From contig NZ_KQ960173.1 of the NCBI RefSeq assembly GCF_001553115.1, positions 1 through 64,000 of the forward strand: a DNA stretch of 64,000 nucleotides. The letters are read 5' to 3'. Positions within the stretch are counted from its first letter, which is position 1; every line of letters starts with the position of its first letter. Source of the stretch: Aedoeadaptatus coxii. GTDB lineage: Bacteria > Bacillota > Clostridia > Tissierellales > Peptoniphilaceae. The translations under genes and the position numbers were made by a program. Under the pieces are notes generated by a model. It was not told the origin of the DNA, searched no databases, and saw nothing but the letters and a program-made list of their open reading frames with translations. This document shows, in pieces, positions 1 to 9,122 of this stretch.

Positions 1-32
1 GGTTTGGTTCTTTCAAATTTTCCTTTTGCCAT
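1..32 (-). CDS. tuf: elongation factor Tu, first 10 codons only (runs off the left edge)
   Basis: The reverse complement begins ATG and reads MAKGKFERTK followed by part of a proline codon, which is the standard EF-Tu N-terminus. A GGAGG ribosome binding site lies 7 bases upstream. EF-Tu delivers aminoacyl-tRNA to the ribosome as a GTP complex. The gene sits 15 bases after the fusA stop, the usual place at the end of the str operon (rpsL-rpsG-fusA-tuf). Only the start is visible, so integrity cannot be judged. Confidence 0.9.
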   Translation of the reverse strand, partial: MAKGKFERTK

Positions 33-47
33 GATAAGCCTCCTATT

Positions 48-2129
48 TTAGTTGTTTTTGTTTTTTCCGTTGAGAACTTCTTCCGAAACATTTTTCGGTA
101 CTTGTTCGTAGTGATCGAATTGCATGGAGTAGTTTGCACGACCTTGTGTGTTGGAGCGCAAGCTGGTTGCATAACCGAACATTTCAGCCAAGGGTACGTA
201 ACAGGTTACGATTTGAGCGCCTGCTACAAGTTCCATACCTTCCATACGTCCACGACGAGAGTTGATGTCGCCGATAACATCGCCCATGTATTCTTCAGGC
301 GTTACGATTTCAACTTTCATAACAGGTTCGAGAAGAACCGGGTTTGCTTTGCTTAATGCATCGCGAAGCGCCATGGAACCGGCAACCTTAAATGCCATTT
401 CCGAAGAGTCGACATCGTGGAAGGAACCGTCGTAAAGGCTTACTTTCACGTCGAGTACTTCGTAGCCGCCTAAGACACCGTTTTGCATAGCTTCTTCGAT
501 ACCTTGTTGTGTCGGTCCGATGAATTCCTTGGGAATAGCACCACCGACGATGTTGTTTTCGAATTCAAAGCCTTTACCTGCTTCGAGGGGTTCGACCTTG
601 ATCTTAGCGTGGCCGTATTGACCGCGACCACCGGATTGACGTACGAATTTACCTTCACCTTCTGCAGAAGAGAGGATACCTTCGCGGTAGGATACTTTCG
701 GGTTACCGATGTTTGCTTCTACTTTAAATTCACGAAGCAAGCGGTCTACGATAATATCCAAGTGCAATTCGCCCATGCCGGCGATAATGGTTTGGCCGGT
801 TTCCTCGTCAGTATAGGTACGGAATGTCGGGTCTTCTTCTGCAAGCTTTTGAAGGCCGATGGCCATTTTATCTTGAGACGCTTTGGTCTTCGGTTCAATC
901 GCTACAGAAATTACCGGTTCCGGGAATTCCATTTTTTCGAGGATGATTTCATCTTTTTCATCGCAAAGTGTGTCACCTGTGGAGGTGTTTTTAAGGCCGA
1001 CGGCCGCTGCGATTTCACCTGCGTAGATTTCTTCTACTTCTTCACGCTTGTTGGCGTGCATTAAAAGGATACGGCCCACACGTTCTCTCTTGCCCTTGCT
1101 GGAGTTGTAGACGTAGCTACCTGCTTTAAGGGTACCGGAGTAAACGCGGAAGTAAGAAAGTTTACCTACATAGGGGTCGGTTACAATCTTAAATGCCAAT
1201 GCGGAGAAGGGTTCTTCGTCACTTGCGTGGCGAGCTTCTTCTTCTCCCGTTGCGGGATCGATACCGACGATCGACGGAATGTCGACGGGAGCCGGTAAAT
1301 AATCGACGATCGCATCGAGCAGTAATTGTACACCTTTGTTCTTATAGGAAGAACCGCAGGTTACCGGCGTCATTTCGACGGCCAAGGTACCTTTACGGAT
1401 AGCGCGTTTGATCATTTCTTCTGTGACTTCTTCGCCTTCGAGGTAAGCCATCATTAAGTCTTCGTCATATTCGGAGACTTTTTCGATCAGGTTTTCGCGC
1501 CATTCGTCGGCTTGTGCCTTGTATTCTTCCGGAACGTCAGTGATTTCAATTTCCGTTCCCATGTCGTCTTTGTAGATTTCGGCTTCCATCTTGACCAAGT
1601 CGATCATACCGATGAAAGTATCTTCTGCGCCCATGGGGATTTGAATGGGAACCGGGTTACCGCTTAATTTTTCATCAATGGTGCGAACGGAACGGAAGAA
1701 ATCCGCGCCGGTAACGTCCATTTTGTTAATATGTGCAATTCTCGGAACGTGATAACGGTCCGCTTGTCTCCATACGGTTTCCGATTGAGGTTCTACACCG
1801 CTTTTAGCGTCGAACAACGAAACGGCACCGTCGAGAACACGAAGGGAACGTTCAACTTCTACGGTAAAGTCAACGTGGCCCGGAGTATCGATAATGTTGA
1901 GTCGATAACCTTTCCAGTGAGCGGTCGTAGCAGCAGAGGTGATCGTGATCCCTCTTTCTTGCTCTTGCTCCATCCAGTCCATTTGAGCACCACCGTCGTG
2001 GGTTTCACCGATTTTGTGAATACGTCCGGTGTAGTATAAGATACGCTCTGTCGTCGTCGTTTTACCGGCGTCGATGTGCGCCATAATTCCGATATTACGT
2101 ACTTTATCAAGCGCCACTTCTCTAGCCAC
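48..2129 (-). CDS. fusA: elongation factor G
   Basis: A 693-residue translocation GTPase that moves mRNA and tRNAs through the ribosome after peptide bond formation and helps recycle ribosomes. The P-loop AHIDAGKT is at residues 17-24, DTPGH at 81-85 and NKMD near 135, followed by the usual domains II to V. The length is normal. The gene follows rpsG after 15 bases and precedes tuf by 15 bases, so it is co-transcribed in the str operon. The start [10 protein letters not shown] is standard and has a GGGGAAAT-type ribosome binding site. Cytoplasmic and essential; nothing odd seen. Confidence 0.99.
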   Translation of the reverse strand: MAREVALDKVRNIGIMAHIDAGKTTTTERILYYTGRIHKIGETHDGGAQMDWMEQEQERGITITSAATTAHWKGYRLNIIDTPGHVDFTVEVERSLRVLDGAVSLFDAKSGVEPQSETVWRQADRYHVPRIAHINKMDVTGADFFRSVRTIDEKLSGNPVPIQIPMGAEDTFIGMIDLVKMEAEIYKDDMGTEIEITDVPEEYKAQADEWRENLIEKVSEYDEDLMMAYLEGEEVTEEMIKRAIRKGTLAVEMTPVTCGSSYKNKGVQLLLDAIVDYLPAPVDIPSIVGIDPATGEEEARHASDEEPFSALAFKIVTDPYVGKLSYFRVYSGTLKAGSYVYNSSKGKRERVGRILLMHANKREEVEEIYAGEIAAAVGLKNTSTGDTLCDEKDEIILEKMEFPEPVISVAIEPKTKASQDKMAIGLQKLAEEDPTFRTYTDEETGQTIIAGMGELHLDIIVDRLLREFKVEANIGNPKVSYREGILSSAEGEGKFVRQSGGRGQYGHAKIKVEPLEAGKGFEFENNIVGGAIPKEFIGPTQQGIEEAMQNGVLGGYEVLDVKVSLYDGSFHDVDSSEMAFKVAGSMALRDALSKANPVLLEPVMKVEIVTPEEYMGDVIGDINSRRGRMEGMELVAGAQIVTCYVPLAEMFGYATSLRSNTQGRANYSMQFDHYEQVPKNVSEEVLNGKNKNN

Positions 2130-2144
2130 GTAATTTCCCCTTTC

Positions 2145-2615
2145 TTACCATCTGAAATGCGCGAATGCTTTATTCGCTTCAGCCGCACGGTGCATTTCGT
2201 CTTTACGTTTAACGGCACCGCCCAATTCGTTGGATGCGTCCATAATTTCTTTCGATAAACGTTCGATCATGGTTTTTTCGCCACGAGCTCTTGCGTAACG
2301 CACGATCCAGCGAAGACCCAAGGTTTGACGTCTTTCGGGACGCACTTCCATAGGTACTTGGTAGTTTGCACCACCGACGCGACGAGCTTTAACTTCCAAT
2401 ACCGGCATAGCATTGTTTAATGCCTTGTAGAATACTTCTAAAGGTTCTTCACCGGTTTGTTCTTTTACAGCGTCCAATGCGCCGTAGACGATTTTTTGTG
2501 CCACACCGCGTTTGCCGTCGAGCATGACATTGTTGATTAACTTCGTAATAACAACATCATTGTATACGGGATCGGGCATGACCTCTCTTTTAGGAATATG
2601 TCCTTTTCTTGGCAT
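2145..2615 (-). CDS. rpsG: 30S ribosomal protein S7
   Basis: A 156-residue primary-binding protein of the 30S head, which nucleates folding of the 3' domain of 16S rRNA. It begins [16 protein letters not shown] and ends KAFAHFRW, both typical of the family at its normal length. It lies between rpsL (99-base gap) and fusA (15-base gap). In other bacteria S7 can act as translational repressor of the str operon; I did not find a convincing S7 target in the rpsL-rpsG gap, so that control is not claimed here. Confidence 0.99.
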   Translation of the reverse strand: MPRKGHIPKREVMPDPVYNDVVITKLINNVMLDGKRGVAQKIVYGALDAVKEQTGEEPLEVFYKALNNAMPVLEVKARRVGGANYQVPMEVRPERRQTLGLRWIVRYARARGEKTMIERLSKEIMDASNELGGAVKRKDEMHRAAEANKAFAHFRW

Positions 2616-2714
2616 TCTCTTCCCTCCTTAACTATGGATCTGAGAAATATCACAGGTACTCGACCTAAGTCGCGTGCCAAGAGCATCTATATTTATGATT
2701 GTGCTCTTTGATGA

Positions 2715-3131
2715 TTAGTTGCTTTTGGGCTTCTTCGCACCATATTTGGAGCGAGCTTGTTTTCTGCCGTCAACGCCGGCGGTATCTAAGGAACCGCGAA
2801 CAACGTGGTAACGGACACCGGGAAGGTCTTTAACACGACCGCCACGAACTAAAACAACACTGTGTTCTTGAAGGTTATGGCCGATTCCGGGGATATAAGC
2901 CATGACTTCATATCCGTTGGAAAGACGAACACGGGCTACTTTACGAAGCGCAGAGTTCGGTTTCTTCGGGGTAACCGTACGAACAGCGACACAGACGCCT
3001 CTCTTTTGAGGAGAGTTAACAGCTGTGAGTTGTTTGTCCAACGAGTCGTAGTTGAAACCTAAAGCCGGAGATTTCGACTTCGTCAAAGATTTCTTTCTAC
3101 CTTGTTTGACTAATTGATTAATTGTAGGCAC
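2715..3131 (-). CDS. rpsL: 30S ribosomal protein S12
   Basis: A 138-residue protein of the decoding centre, needed for tRNA selection accuracy. The blocks [11 protein letters not shown] and [13 protein letters not shown] are intact, with lysine at both positions where streptomycin-resistance substitutions usually occur, so the sequence looks streptomycin-sensitive. It is the first gene of the str operon on the minus strand. The start has a strong AAAGGAGGTG ribosome binding site. A promoter and a terminator-like hairpin lie upstream (separate entries). Confidence 0.99.
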   Translation of the reverse strand: MPTINQLVKQGRKKSLTKSKSPALGFNYDSLDKQLTAVNSPQKRGVCVAVRTVTPKKPNSALRKVARVRLSNGYEVMAYIPGIGHNLQEHSVVLVRGGRVKDLPGVRYHVVRGSLDTAGVDGRKQARSKYGAKKPKSN

Positions 3132-3192
3132 TTAGTGCACCTCCTTTTATTAAGAATTATGACTAACAGCACAAATCGTTTTAACTCATTAA

Positions 3193-3222
3193 AAACTACC
3201 CGATGATCGGGTAGTTTTTAAG
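3193..3222 (-). terminator. terminator-like hairpin in the rpsL leader
   Basis: On the minus strand a near-perfect stem (ACTACCCGA / TCGGGTAGT, extended by five A-T pairs) is followed directly by five Ts. It lies downstream of the bioY stop and would end bioY transcription. It also lies about 15 bases after the likely start of transcription from the promoter at 3244-3272, so it may act as an attenuator of the str operon. Confidence 0.7.
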
Positions 3223-3243
3223 TCAGTCGATTTACACTCCGGT

Positions 3244-3272
3244 ATTATACCATCTGATAATGAAGTTTTCAA
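3244..3272 (-). promoter_or_regulatory. sigma-A type promoter of the str operon
   Basis: On the minus strand TTGAAA is followed by a 17-base spacer and a perfect TATAAT. It lies about 110 bases upstream of rpsL, in the gap after bioY. The match is close enough to call from sequence alone. Confidence 0.8.
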
Positions 3273-3299
3273 GCGTTTTAGCCGATTTCCGGCTTTTTT

Positions 3300-3839
3300 C
3301 TACAGTTTTTCCAAAGTTTTTACTTTTCCCGAGGCAAAAACCCGTTCAGTAATCCAAGCCACGGCAATGGCCTTGACCGTATCTCCCGGTATAAATCCTA
3401 AAATGGTCTTAAAGGCAACGGCGATGCCGCCGCTATGATAGCTTAAACTCGGAATCCCCGTAAGGTTAATAAACAGCGCGCCGAAAAGCCAGAATATTAT
3501 GAAATAATGCCAAATGGTTTTCGGATGGCATTTTTCAATAGCGAGGCCGATAAAATAGGGCGATAATATGTACCCGATGAAAAAGGATCCCGTCGCACCT
3601 GCAAAAATGGCCGCGCCGCCACGACCGCCGGGTAAGACGGGAAGACCGATGAGAATACATAAGATAAAAACGAGCACTGTGAGGGTTCCGTGTTTTTTTC
3701 CGAGTAAGGCTCCGCCTAAGGCACACACCATATTCTGTAAAACGATGGGAATACCCATGGGGGTCGGAATGGCGAAAAGCCCGCTTACGATAATCATGGC
3801 GAGGTAAAGTGCCATCACCGTCAATTGTTTTGTTTTCAT
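3300..3839 (-). CDS. bioY: biotin transporter BioY (ECF substrate-binding component)
   Basis: A 179-residue, very hydrophobic protein with about six membrane segments and the BioY-like N-terminal blocks PTPMGIPIVLQNM and GGRGGAAIFAG. It binds biotin at the membrane and works alone or with shared ECF energising subunits (EcfA, EcfA', EcfT). It stands as a single gene with its own promoter and a palindrome over the transcription start (separate entries), so it is probably biotin-responsive. The only other biotin gene seen here is a lone bioB about 32 kb away. The shared ECF module is not next to it. Confidence 0.93.
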   Translation of the reverse strand: MKTKQLTVMALYLAMIIVSGLFAIPTPMGIPIVLQNMVCALGGALLGKKHGTLTVLVFILCILIGLPVLPGGRGGAAIFAGATGSFFIGYILSPYFIGLAIEKCHPKTIWHYFIIFWLFGALFINLTGIPSLSYHSGGIAVAFKTILGFIPGDTVKAIAVAWITERVFASGKVKTLEKL

Positions 3840-3853
3840 GTAAAGCCTCCTTA

Positions 3854-3872
3854 TTTACAATGTTATTGTAAA
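3854..3872. promoter_or_regulatory. palindromic operator of bioY
   Basis: A perfect inverted repeat, TTTACAAT-gtt-ATTGTAAA, abuts the bioY -10 box and lies between it and the ribosome binding site. A repressor here would block initiation. A biotin-sensing repressor (BirA type) is the natural guess from the gene it controls, but the half-site was not matched to a known consensus. Confidence 0.6.
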
Positions 3873-3900
3873 TAATAATCTTTACGATTCTATTTGTCAA
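3872..3900 (-). promoter_or_regulatory. promoter of bioY
   Basis: On the minus strand TTGACA, a 17-base spacer and TATTAT. The -10 box touches the palindrome at 3854-3872. The predicted start of transcription falls inside that palindrome. Confidence 0.8.
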
Positions 3901-4001
3901 TTCTTTTCTAGCCAATGGTTTATACAAAATAGTTCCCGCCCATGGTTGTCCTTCCTCTTGCATAGGGAAAAGCATCGCAAAGCCAATGGATAGACTGCCG
4001 A

Positions 4002-4841
4002 CTAAAACGGAAGGTAACTTACAACATAGGCGCTCGGCCCGGCGTGAGTTCCTAAAACTGCCGTAATGGGGCCTTCTAAATACAAATCCGCTGTCTCGAA
4101 GGTGTCGGACAACTTTGCTTTTATCCTATCCGTGTCCTCTTTATCTTTCGCGTAGGCTACGGCCAAAAAGTAATGTTCTTGATTTTGCAGATCTTCTTTC
4201 GCCTTCTCCACAATAAAACTGAGAGCCCTCTTTTTACCGACGACAGATTTACATTTGTCGATGGCTCCCTTTTCATCCAGGGTTAAAATCGGATTCACTC
4301 TCAAGGTGCCGCCGATGAAACCTTGCACTGCATTTAATCGCCCGCCGCGAATTAAGTACGTCAGATCGCTGATGGTCGCAAAAACTCGTACATCGCCTTT
4401 CTTTTCTTCCAATCGCTCCGCCACGTCATGAAAATCGACGCCCCTCTCGATTAAATAATGGCCGTACATTGCCAGTAAACCTTCGCCCATGGAAATGCTT
4501 TTGCTGTCGATTAAGCGATACTCCATGTCTTGGCTTTCGAGGGCGAGTCTCATGGCATTGTACGTCCCCGAAAGAGTTTGAGACGCCCCTACGGCGATAA
4601 TTTTTTCAAAACCTTTCCTTTTCGCCGATTCAATTTTTTCGACGATGTCGTCTATAGCGGGAGCGGACGTCGTCGGTTCTTCTTTTTCTATTTTCTCATA
4701 GAGCTCTTCCGGAGTTATTTCCAGCAAATCCTTTTTCGACGCTTCGCGAAAATTAACATAGAGGGGTACGACGAATATTCCCTTGGCCATGTCTTCATTT
4801 ATATTGCTCGCCGAATCTGTCAGTATGGCAATTTTATTCAT
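4002..4841 (-). CDS. DegV family fatty-acid-binding protein
   Basis: A 279-residue cytoplasmic protein opening MNKIAILTDSASNI, with the DegV blocks TSAPAIDD, GASQTLSGTYNA and YLIRGGRLNAVQGF. Family members (FakB is the studied example) hold a fatty acid and present it to the kinase FakA; which lipid this one binds cannot be read from sequence. It overlaps the upstream DUF1836 gene by 8 bases, so the two are translationally coupled. The length is normal for the family. No fakA is in the window. Confidence 0.93.
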   Translation of the reverse strand: MNKIAILTDSASNINEDMAKGIFVVPLYVNFREASKKDLLEITPEELYEKIEKEEPTTSAPAIDDIVEKIESAKRKGFEKIIAVGASQTLSGTYNAMRLALESQDMEYRLIDSKSISMGEGLLAMYGHYLIERGVDFHDVAERLEEKKGDVRVFATISDLTYLIRGGRLNAVQGFIGGTLRVNPILTLDEKGAIDKCKSVVGKKRALSFIVEKAKEDLQNQEHYFLAVAYAKDKEDTDRIKAKLSDTFETADLYLEGPITAVLGTHAGPSAYVVSYLPF

Positions 4842-5364
4842 TGATGTTCTCCCTGTTGTATATTCCCTTCGATTTTAGAATTTCTTTGGTGACGGTTTGA
4901 TAGCAAAACGCTTTGACCGCAATGGCCAACGCTATGTTTTCCCAATTCGTTTCAAGTGCATCGGAACCTAATCCGTTTCCCTTTTCTATTGCACCGAGGA
5001 TATTCTTAAGCGTCTTTTCTAAAATCTCGGAAAATTCATTGTAGGCCCTTTCGATTCCCATAATGTCCAGTTGAAGTTCCATGCCTTCTTTAATTCCTTC
5101 CAGCGGGATGACTTCTTTTAACACGACGATGACGATCAACATACCGATATGTTCTCTGCCATATCTCTTGTTGACAGGCTTCGGCAGAATTTCTTTTTTC
5201 ACGTAATTGTTAATCATACTTTGACTTAGACTGAGGGTACTCGGGAAGAACGAAAGCAAATGCTCGTCAAGATAATCCAATAACTGCATGGAATACAGCC
5301 CGTAATCCGGAATGCTTTCCCAGCTGATTTTTTTGAAGTTTTTTAAGTTCTGAAAACGGTTCAT
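4834..5364 (-). CDS. DUF1836 domain protein, putative DNA-binding
   Basis: A 176-residue protein. Residues 35-85 (LSLSQSMINNYVKKEILPKP and the following KRYGREHIGMLIVI) resemble a MerR-like winged helix, the hallmark of DUF1836. The rest is helical with no recognised ligand domain. It has its own promoter (5415-5443) and overlaps degV by 8 bases. The pairing of DUF1836 and DegV suggests a regulator of lipid handling, but this is inference from position only. Confidence 0.8.
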   Translation of the reverse strand: MNRFQNLKNFKKISWESIPDYGLYSMQLLDYLDEHLLSFFPSTLSLSQSMINNYVKKEILPKPVNKRYGREHIGMLIVIVVLKEVIPLEGIKEGMELQLDIMGIERAYNEFSEILEKTLKNILGAIEKGNGLGSDALETNWENIALAIAVKAFCYQTVTKEILKSKGIYNRENINE

Positions 5365-5414
5365 GATCTAATCTCCTAAATCTCATTATCTAGTTTTAAA
5401 TACCAGATCAATTT

Positions 5415-5443
5415 AAAGTAAACTATTTGGAGAAGATTGTCAA
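5415..5443 (-). promoter_or_regulatory. promoter of the DUF1836-degV operon
   Basis: On the minus strand a perfect TTGACA, a 17-base spacer and TACTTT, placed between the rpoC terminator and the DUF1836 start. It leaves a leader of about 45 bases. Confidence 0.7.
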
Positions 5444-5497
5444 CTTTTCGTAGAATCTTTCCCTCATTCTCAAAACTCTAAATTCTAAATCATCGCA

Positions 5498-5532
5498 CAA
5501 AAAAGAGACCTCGCCTTGGCGAAGTCTCTTTC
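5498..5532 (-). terminator. intrinsic terminator of rpoBC
   Basis: On the minus strand AGAGACTTCGCC / GGCGAGGTCTCT forms a strong stem followed by TTTTTT, starting 4 bases after the rpoC stop. Confidence 0.93.
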
Positions 5533-5535
5533 CTT

Positions 5536-8500
5536 TTATGCGTTCATGCCTTCGAGAATGTCGAGATTTTCTTTTCTCAGATCCTCTTCCTCCCAGTAGA
5601 CCGTGCCGTTTTGACGCACGCCCGTACCGGCGGGAATAAGCTGACCTATAATAATATTTTCTTTTAAACCTTCGAGGTAATCCTGCTTTCCTTCGATGGC
5701 CGCATCGGTTAAGACGCGGGTCGTTTCTTGGAAAGATGCCGCCGACAGGAAGGAGTCGGTGGCGAGAGAGGCCTTAGTAATACCGAGAAGCGTCGGGCTT
5801 GCCGTCGCCTCTTTTAAGCCTTCTGCGCGAGCCGCCTCGTTGGCGCGTTCGAATTCGATTTTCGTCACCATGCTGCCCGGCAAGAGGTTCGTGTCGCCTG
5901 CTTCTTCCACGCGCACTTTCGACATCATTTGCTTGACGATAACCTCGATGTGTTTATCGTCGATATCTACCCCTTGTAAACGGTAAACTCTTTGTACTTC
6001 TTTTACGATGTACTCTTGAACGCCTGTTGCGCCTTTGACGCGGAGCAAGTCTTGAGGATAAACAGAACCTTGTGTCAGTTCGTCGCCTTTTTCCACGTGA
6101 TCGCCGGGTTTCACGCGAATACGCGCGCCGTAGACCACATTGTATGCCTTGCTTTCGCCGTCGTCACCGGTTACGACGATTTCGCGTTTTTTCGCAGTTT
6201 CGCGAATGTCCACGGTACCGTCGATTTCGGAAATAATCGCAAGACCTTTAGGCTTACGCACTTCGAAAAGTTCTTCGACACGAGGTAAACCTTGGGTAAT
6301 ATCGGCTGCAGCCGCAACGCCGCCGGTGTGGAAGGTACGCATGGTAAGTTGTGTACCCGGTTCACCGATGGATTGCGCAGCGATAACGCCTACCGCTTCG
6401 CCGATGCCGACGGGACGACCGGTGGCCAAGTTTTGGCCGTAGCACTTAACGCAGACGCCGTGTTCAGAGTGGCAACCTAATACGGAGCGAATCTTCACTT
6501 CTTCGATACCCGCTTCTGTAATGGCATCGGCTGCCGTTCCGCTAATCATTTCACCGGCTTCGACAATAAGTTCGCCGGTTTCCGGATGATGAATATCTTC
6601 ATAGGATGTACGACCTTCAATACGATCGTGCAATTCCTCGATCATTTCGCGGCCGTCTTTAAAGGCCTTCGCCACAATGTAGCTTTCCGTACCGCAATCT
6701 TTTTCCGTTACCGTCACTTGTTGTGAAACATCGACGAGACGACGGGTCAAGTAACCGGAGTCCGCTGTACGAAGAGCCGTATCCGCCAAACCTTTACGAG
6801 AACCGTGAGTGGACATGAAGAATTCCAATACGTCCAAGCCTTCCCGGAAGTTTGAGGTAATGGGGACTTCGATGGTACGGCCGGAAGGCGATGCCATCAA
6901 ACCACGCATACCGGCGAGCTGACGAATTTGGTTTTTCGAACCACGGGCACCGGAATCGGCGAAAATATAAATATTGTTTAACGCTCCGAAACCTTCCATA
7001 ACCTTATTGGTCAAATGGTCGGTCGCTTCGTTCCAAATGTCGATAACGTGTTCGTAACGTTCTTCGTCACTGATTAAACCTTTACGGTATGCCTTTTCGT
7101 ATTTTTCTACATCGGCTTCCGCTTGTTCGAGAATTTCAGGTTTTTCCTTGGGAATTTCAACGTCGCCCATGGAAATGGACATGGCGCCGACGGTGGAGTA
7201 GTGATAGCCTAAGCTCTTCACTTCATCGAGGAACTCTGCCGTTTCCAAGTTATCGTGCAGTTTATAGCAGCGATCGATGATTTTACCAAGTAATTTTTTG
7301 TCGATGACGCGGTCGATTTCCAGGCTGTAGGGATCTACTTTACGATCGACAAATCCCAAGTCTTGAGGAATTGCCTTATTGATGAGGAAGCGGCCTACCG
7401 TACTTTCGACGATTTTACCGCGCTTGTCGTTTTCGTCGATATGGCAACGAACTTTTACGTGAGAATGGAGATGAACCCAACCGCTTTCGTAAGCGTGCAT
7501 CATTTCCTTCGTGTCCATAAAGGTCATGCCGTCGCCCTTGACGCTGTCTTTGCGATCGAGGGTCAGGTAATACATACCGAGTACCATATCTTGAGACGGC
7601 GTCGTAATAGGCTTACCGTCTTTAAGCGCCAAAATGTTATTGGTGGACAGCATGAGAAGACGAGCTTCCGCTTGTGCTTCCGCCGATAAGGGCAAGTGAA
7701 CCGCCATTTGGTCCCCGTCGAAGTCGGCGTTGTATGCCGTACATGCAAGGGGGTGAAGTTTAATAGCTTTTCCTTCTACGAGCACCGGTTCAAAGGCTTG
7801 AATACCTAAGCGGTGCAAGGTAGGCGCACGGTTCAAAAGCACCGGATGGTCTTTAATAACTTCTTCCAGTACATCCCATACTTCGGGACGCACTCTTTCC
7901 ACCATGCGTTTCGCGCTCTTAATATTATGTGCCAATTCGCGGTCGACCAGTTCGCGCATGACGAAGGGTTTAAAGAGTTCCAACGCCATGTTTTTCGGAA
8001 GACCGCATTGGTAGAATTTAAGCGACGGACCGACGACGATTACCGAACGGCCGGAATAGTCTACACGTTTCCCTAAAAGATTTTGACGGAAACGACCTTG
8101 TTTCCCCTTGAGCATTTCGGACAAGCTCTTTAAGGGGCGATTGCCGGCTCCCGTAACGGGGCGACCGCGACGACCGTTGTCGATTAAAGCGTCGACGGAT
8201 TCTTGCAACATACGTTTTTCGTTGCGCACGATAATTTCCGGCGCGCCGATATCCATTAATTTGCGGAGACGGTTGTTACGGTTAATAACCCGTCTGTAAA
8301 GATCGTTTAAATCGCTGGTGGCGAAACGTCCGCCGTCTAATTGCACCATGGGGCGCAGTTCCGGCGGAATAACGGGGATGCAGTCTAAGATCATCCACTC
8401 GCATTTGTTGCCGGAGCTTCTAAAAGCTTCGATAACTTCCAATCTGCGAGTAATGCGCACACGCTTTTGACCGCTGGCATCTTCCAATTGATCGCGAAGT

Positions 8501-9075
8501 TCTTTTGCAATTTGATCAAGGTCGATTTTGCGTAAAATATCGCGAATAGCTTCAGCGCCCATTTTCGCTTCGAACTTATCGCCGTAATCCCGCTTAAATT
8601 CGCGGTATTCCGTTTCGCTTAAAAGTTGTTTTTCGTATAATTCCGGTACACCTTCGTCCACACGGGTGACGATGTAGGATGCAAAGTATAAGACTTTTTC
8701 TAGCGCGCGAGGGCTTACGTCCAAGACCAGGCCCATGCGGGAGGGAATGCCTTTAAAATACCAAATGTGGGATACGGGAGCAGCCAATTCGATGTGGCCC
8801 ATACGTTCTCGACGCACTTTGGATTTCGTTACTTCGACGCCGCATTTTTCACAAACGACCCCTTTATAGCGGAGACGCTTGTATTTTCCGCAAGAACACT
8901 CCCAGTCTTTCGTGGGACCAAAGATTTTTTCACAGAAAAGACCTTCTTTTTCAGGCTTTAGCGTTCTGTAATTAATGGTTTCCGGTTTTTTTACTTCCCC
9001 GTAAGACCAGGATCTGATCTTTTCAGAGGATGCTAAACCGATTTTAATTGAATGAAATAATTCGTTTCTGCTCAA
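5536..9075 (-). CDS. rpoC: RNA polymerase subunit beta'
   Basis: An 1179-residue catalytic subunit. N-terminal zinc ligands are at C60, C62, C75 and C78. The catalytic NADFDGD motif is at residues 449-455. The second zinc site is in the [11 protein letters not shown] region, and the trigger-loop area reads [17 protein letters not shown], with A replacing the usual K. It begins [20 protein letters not shown]. The length suits a Gram-positive beta' without large lineage inserts. It follows rpoB after 47 bases in a two-gene unit and ends at a clear terminator. Confidence 0.99.
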   Translation of the reverse strand: MSRNELFHSIKIGLASSEKIRSWSYGEVKKPETINYRTLKPEKEGLFCEKIFGPTKDWECSCGKYKRLRYKGVVCEKCGVEVTKSKVRRERMGHIELAAPVSHIWYFKGIPSRMGLVLDVSPRALEKVLYFASYIVTRVDEGVPELYEKQLLSETEYREFKRDYGDKFEAKMGAEAIRDILRKIDLDQIAKELRDQLEDASGQKRVRITRRLEVIEAFRSSGNKCEWMILDCIPVIPPELRPMVQLDGGRFATSDLNDLYRRVINRNNRLRKLMDIGAPEIIVRNEKRMLQESVDALIDNGRRGRPVTGAGNRPLKSLSEMLKGKQGRFRQNLLGKRVDYSGRSVIVVGPSLKFYQCGLPKNMALELFKPFVMRELVDRELAHNIKSAKRMVERVRPEVWDVLEEVIKDHPVLLNRAPTLHRLGIQAFEPVLVEGKAIKLHPLACTAYNADFDGDQMAVHLPLSAEAQAEARLLMLSTNNILALKDGKPITTPSQDMVLGMYYLTLDRKDSVKGDGMTFMDTKEMMHAYESGWVHLHSHVKVRCHIDENDKRGKIVESTVGRFLINKAIPQDLGFVDRKVDPYSLEIDRVIDKKLLGKIIDRCYKLHDNLETAEFLDEVKSLGYHYSTVGAMSISMGDVEIPKEKPEILEQAEADVEKYEKAYRKGLISDEERYEHVIDIWNEATDHLTNKVMEGFGALNNIYIFADSGARGSKNQIRQLAGMRGLMASPSGRTIEVPITSNFREGLDVLEFFMSTHGSRKGLADTALRTADSGYLTRRLVDVSQQVTVTEKDCGTESYIVAKAFKDGREMIEELHDRIEGRTSYEDIHHPETGELIVEAGEMISGTAADAITEAGIEEVKIRSVLGCHSEHGVCVKCYGQNLATGRPVGIGEAVGVIAAQSIGEPGTQLTMRTFHTGGVAAAADITQGLPRVEELFEVRKPKGLAIISEIDGTVDIRETAKKREIVVTGDDGESKAYNVVYGARIRVKPGDHVEKGDELTQGSVYPQDLLRVKGATGVQEYIVKEVQRVYRLQGVDIDDKHIEVIVKQMMSKVRVEEAGDTNLLPGSMVTKIEFERANEAARAEGLKEATASPTLLGITKASLATDSFLSAASFQETTRVLTDAAIEGKQDYLEGLKENIIIGQLIPAGTGVRQNGTVYWEEEDLRKENLDILEGMNA

Positions 9076-9122
9076 GGAGCATGACTCCTTTCTTTAAATA
9101 GTCTGAACTACGTTCTGAAGAA

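Noticed and set aside
3535-3975. A 146-codon minus-strand frame over the bioY start
   Set aside because: It overlaps bioY in another frame and covers its promoter and operator; the translation is basic and unstructured.
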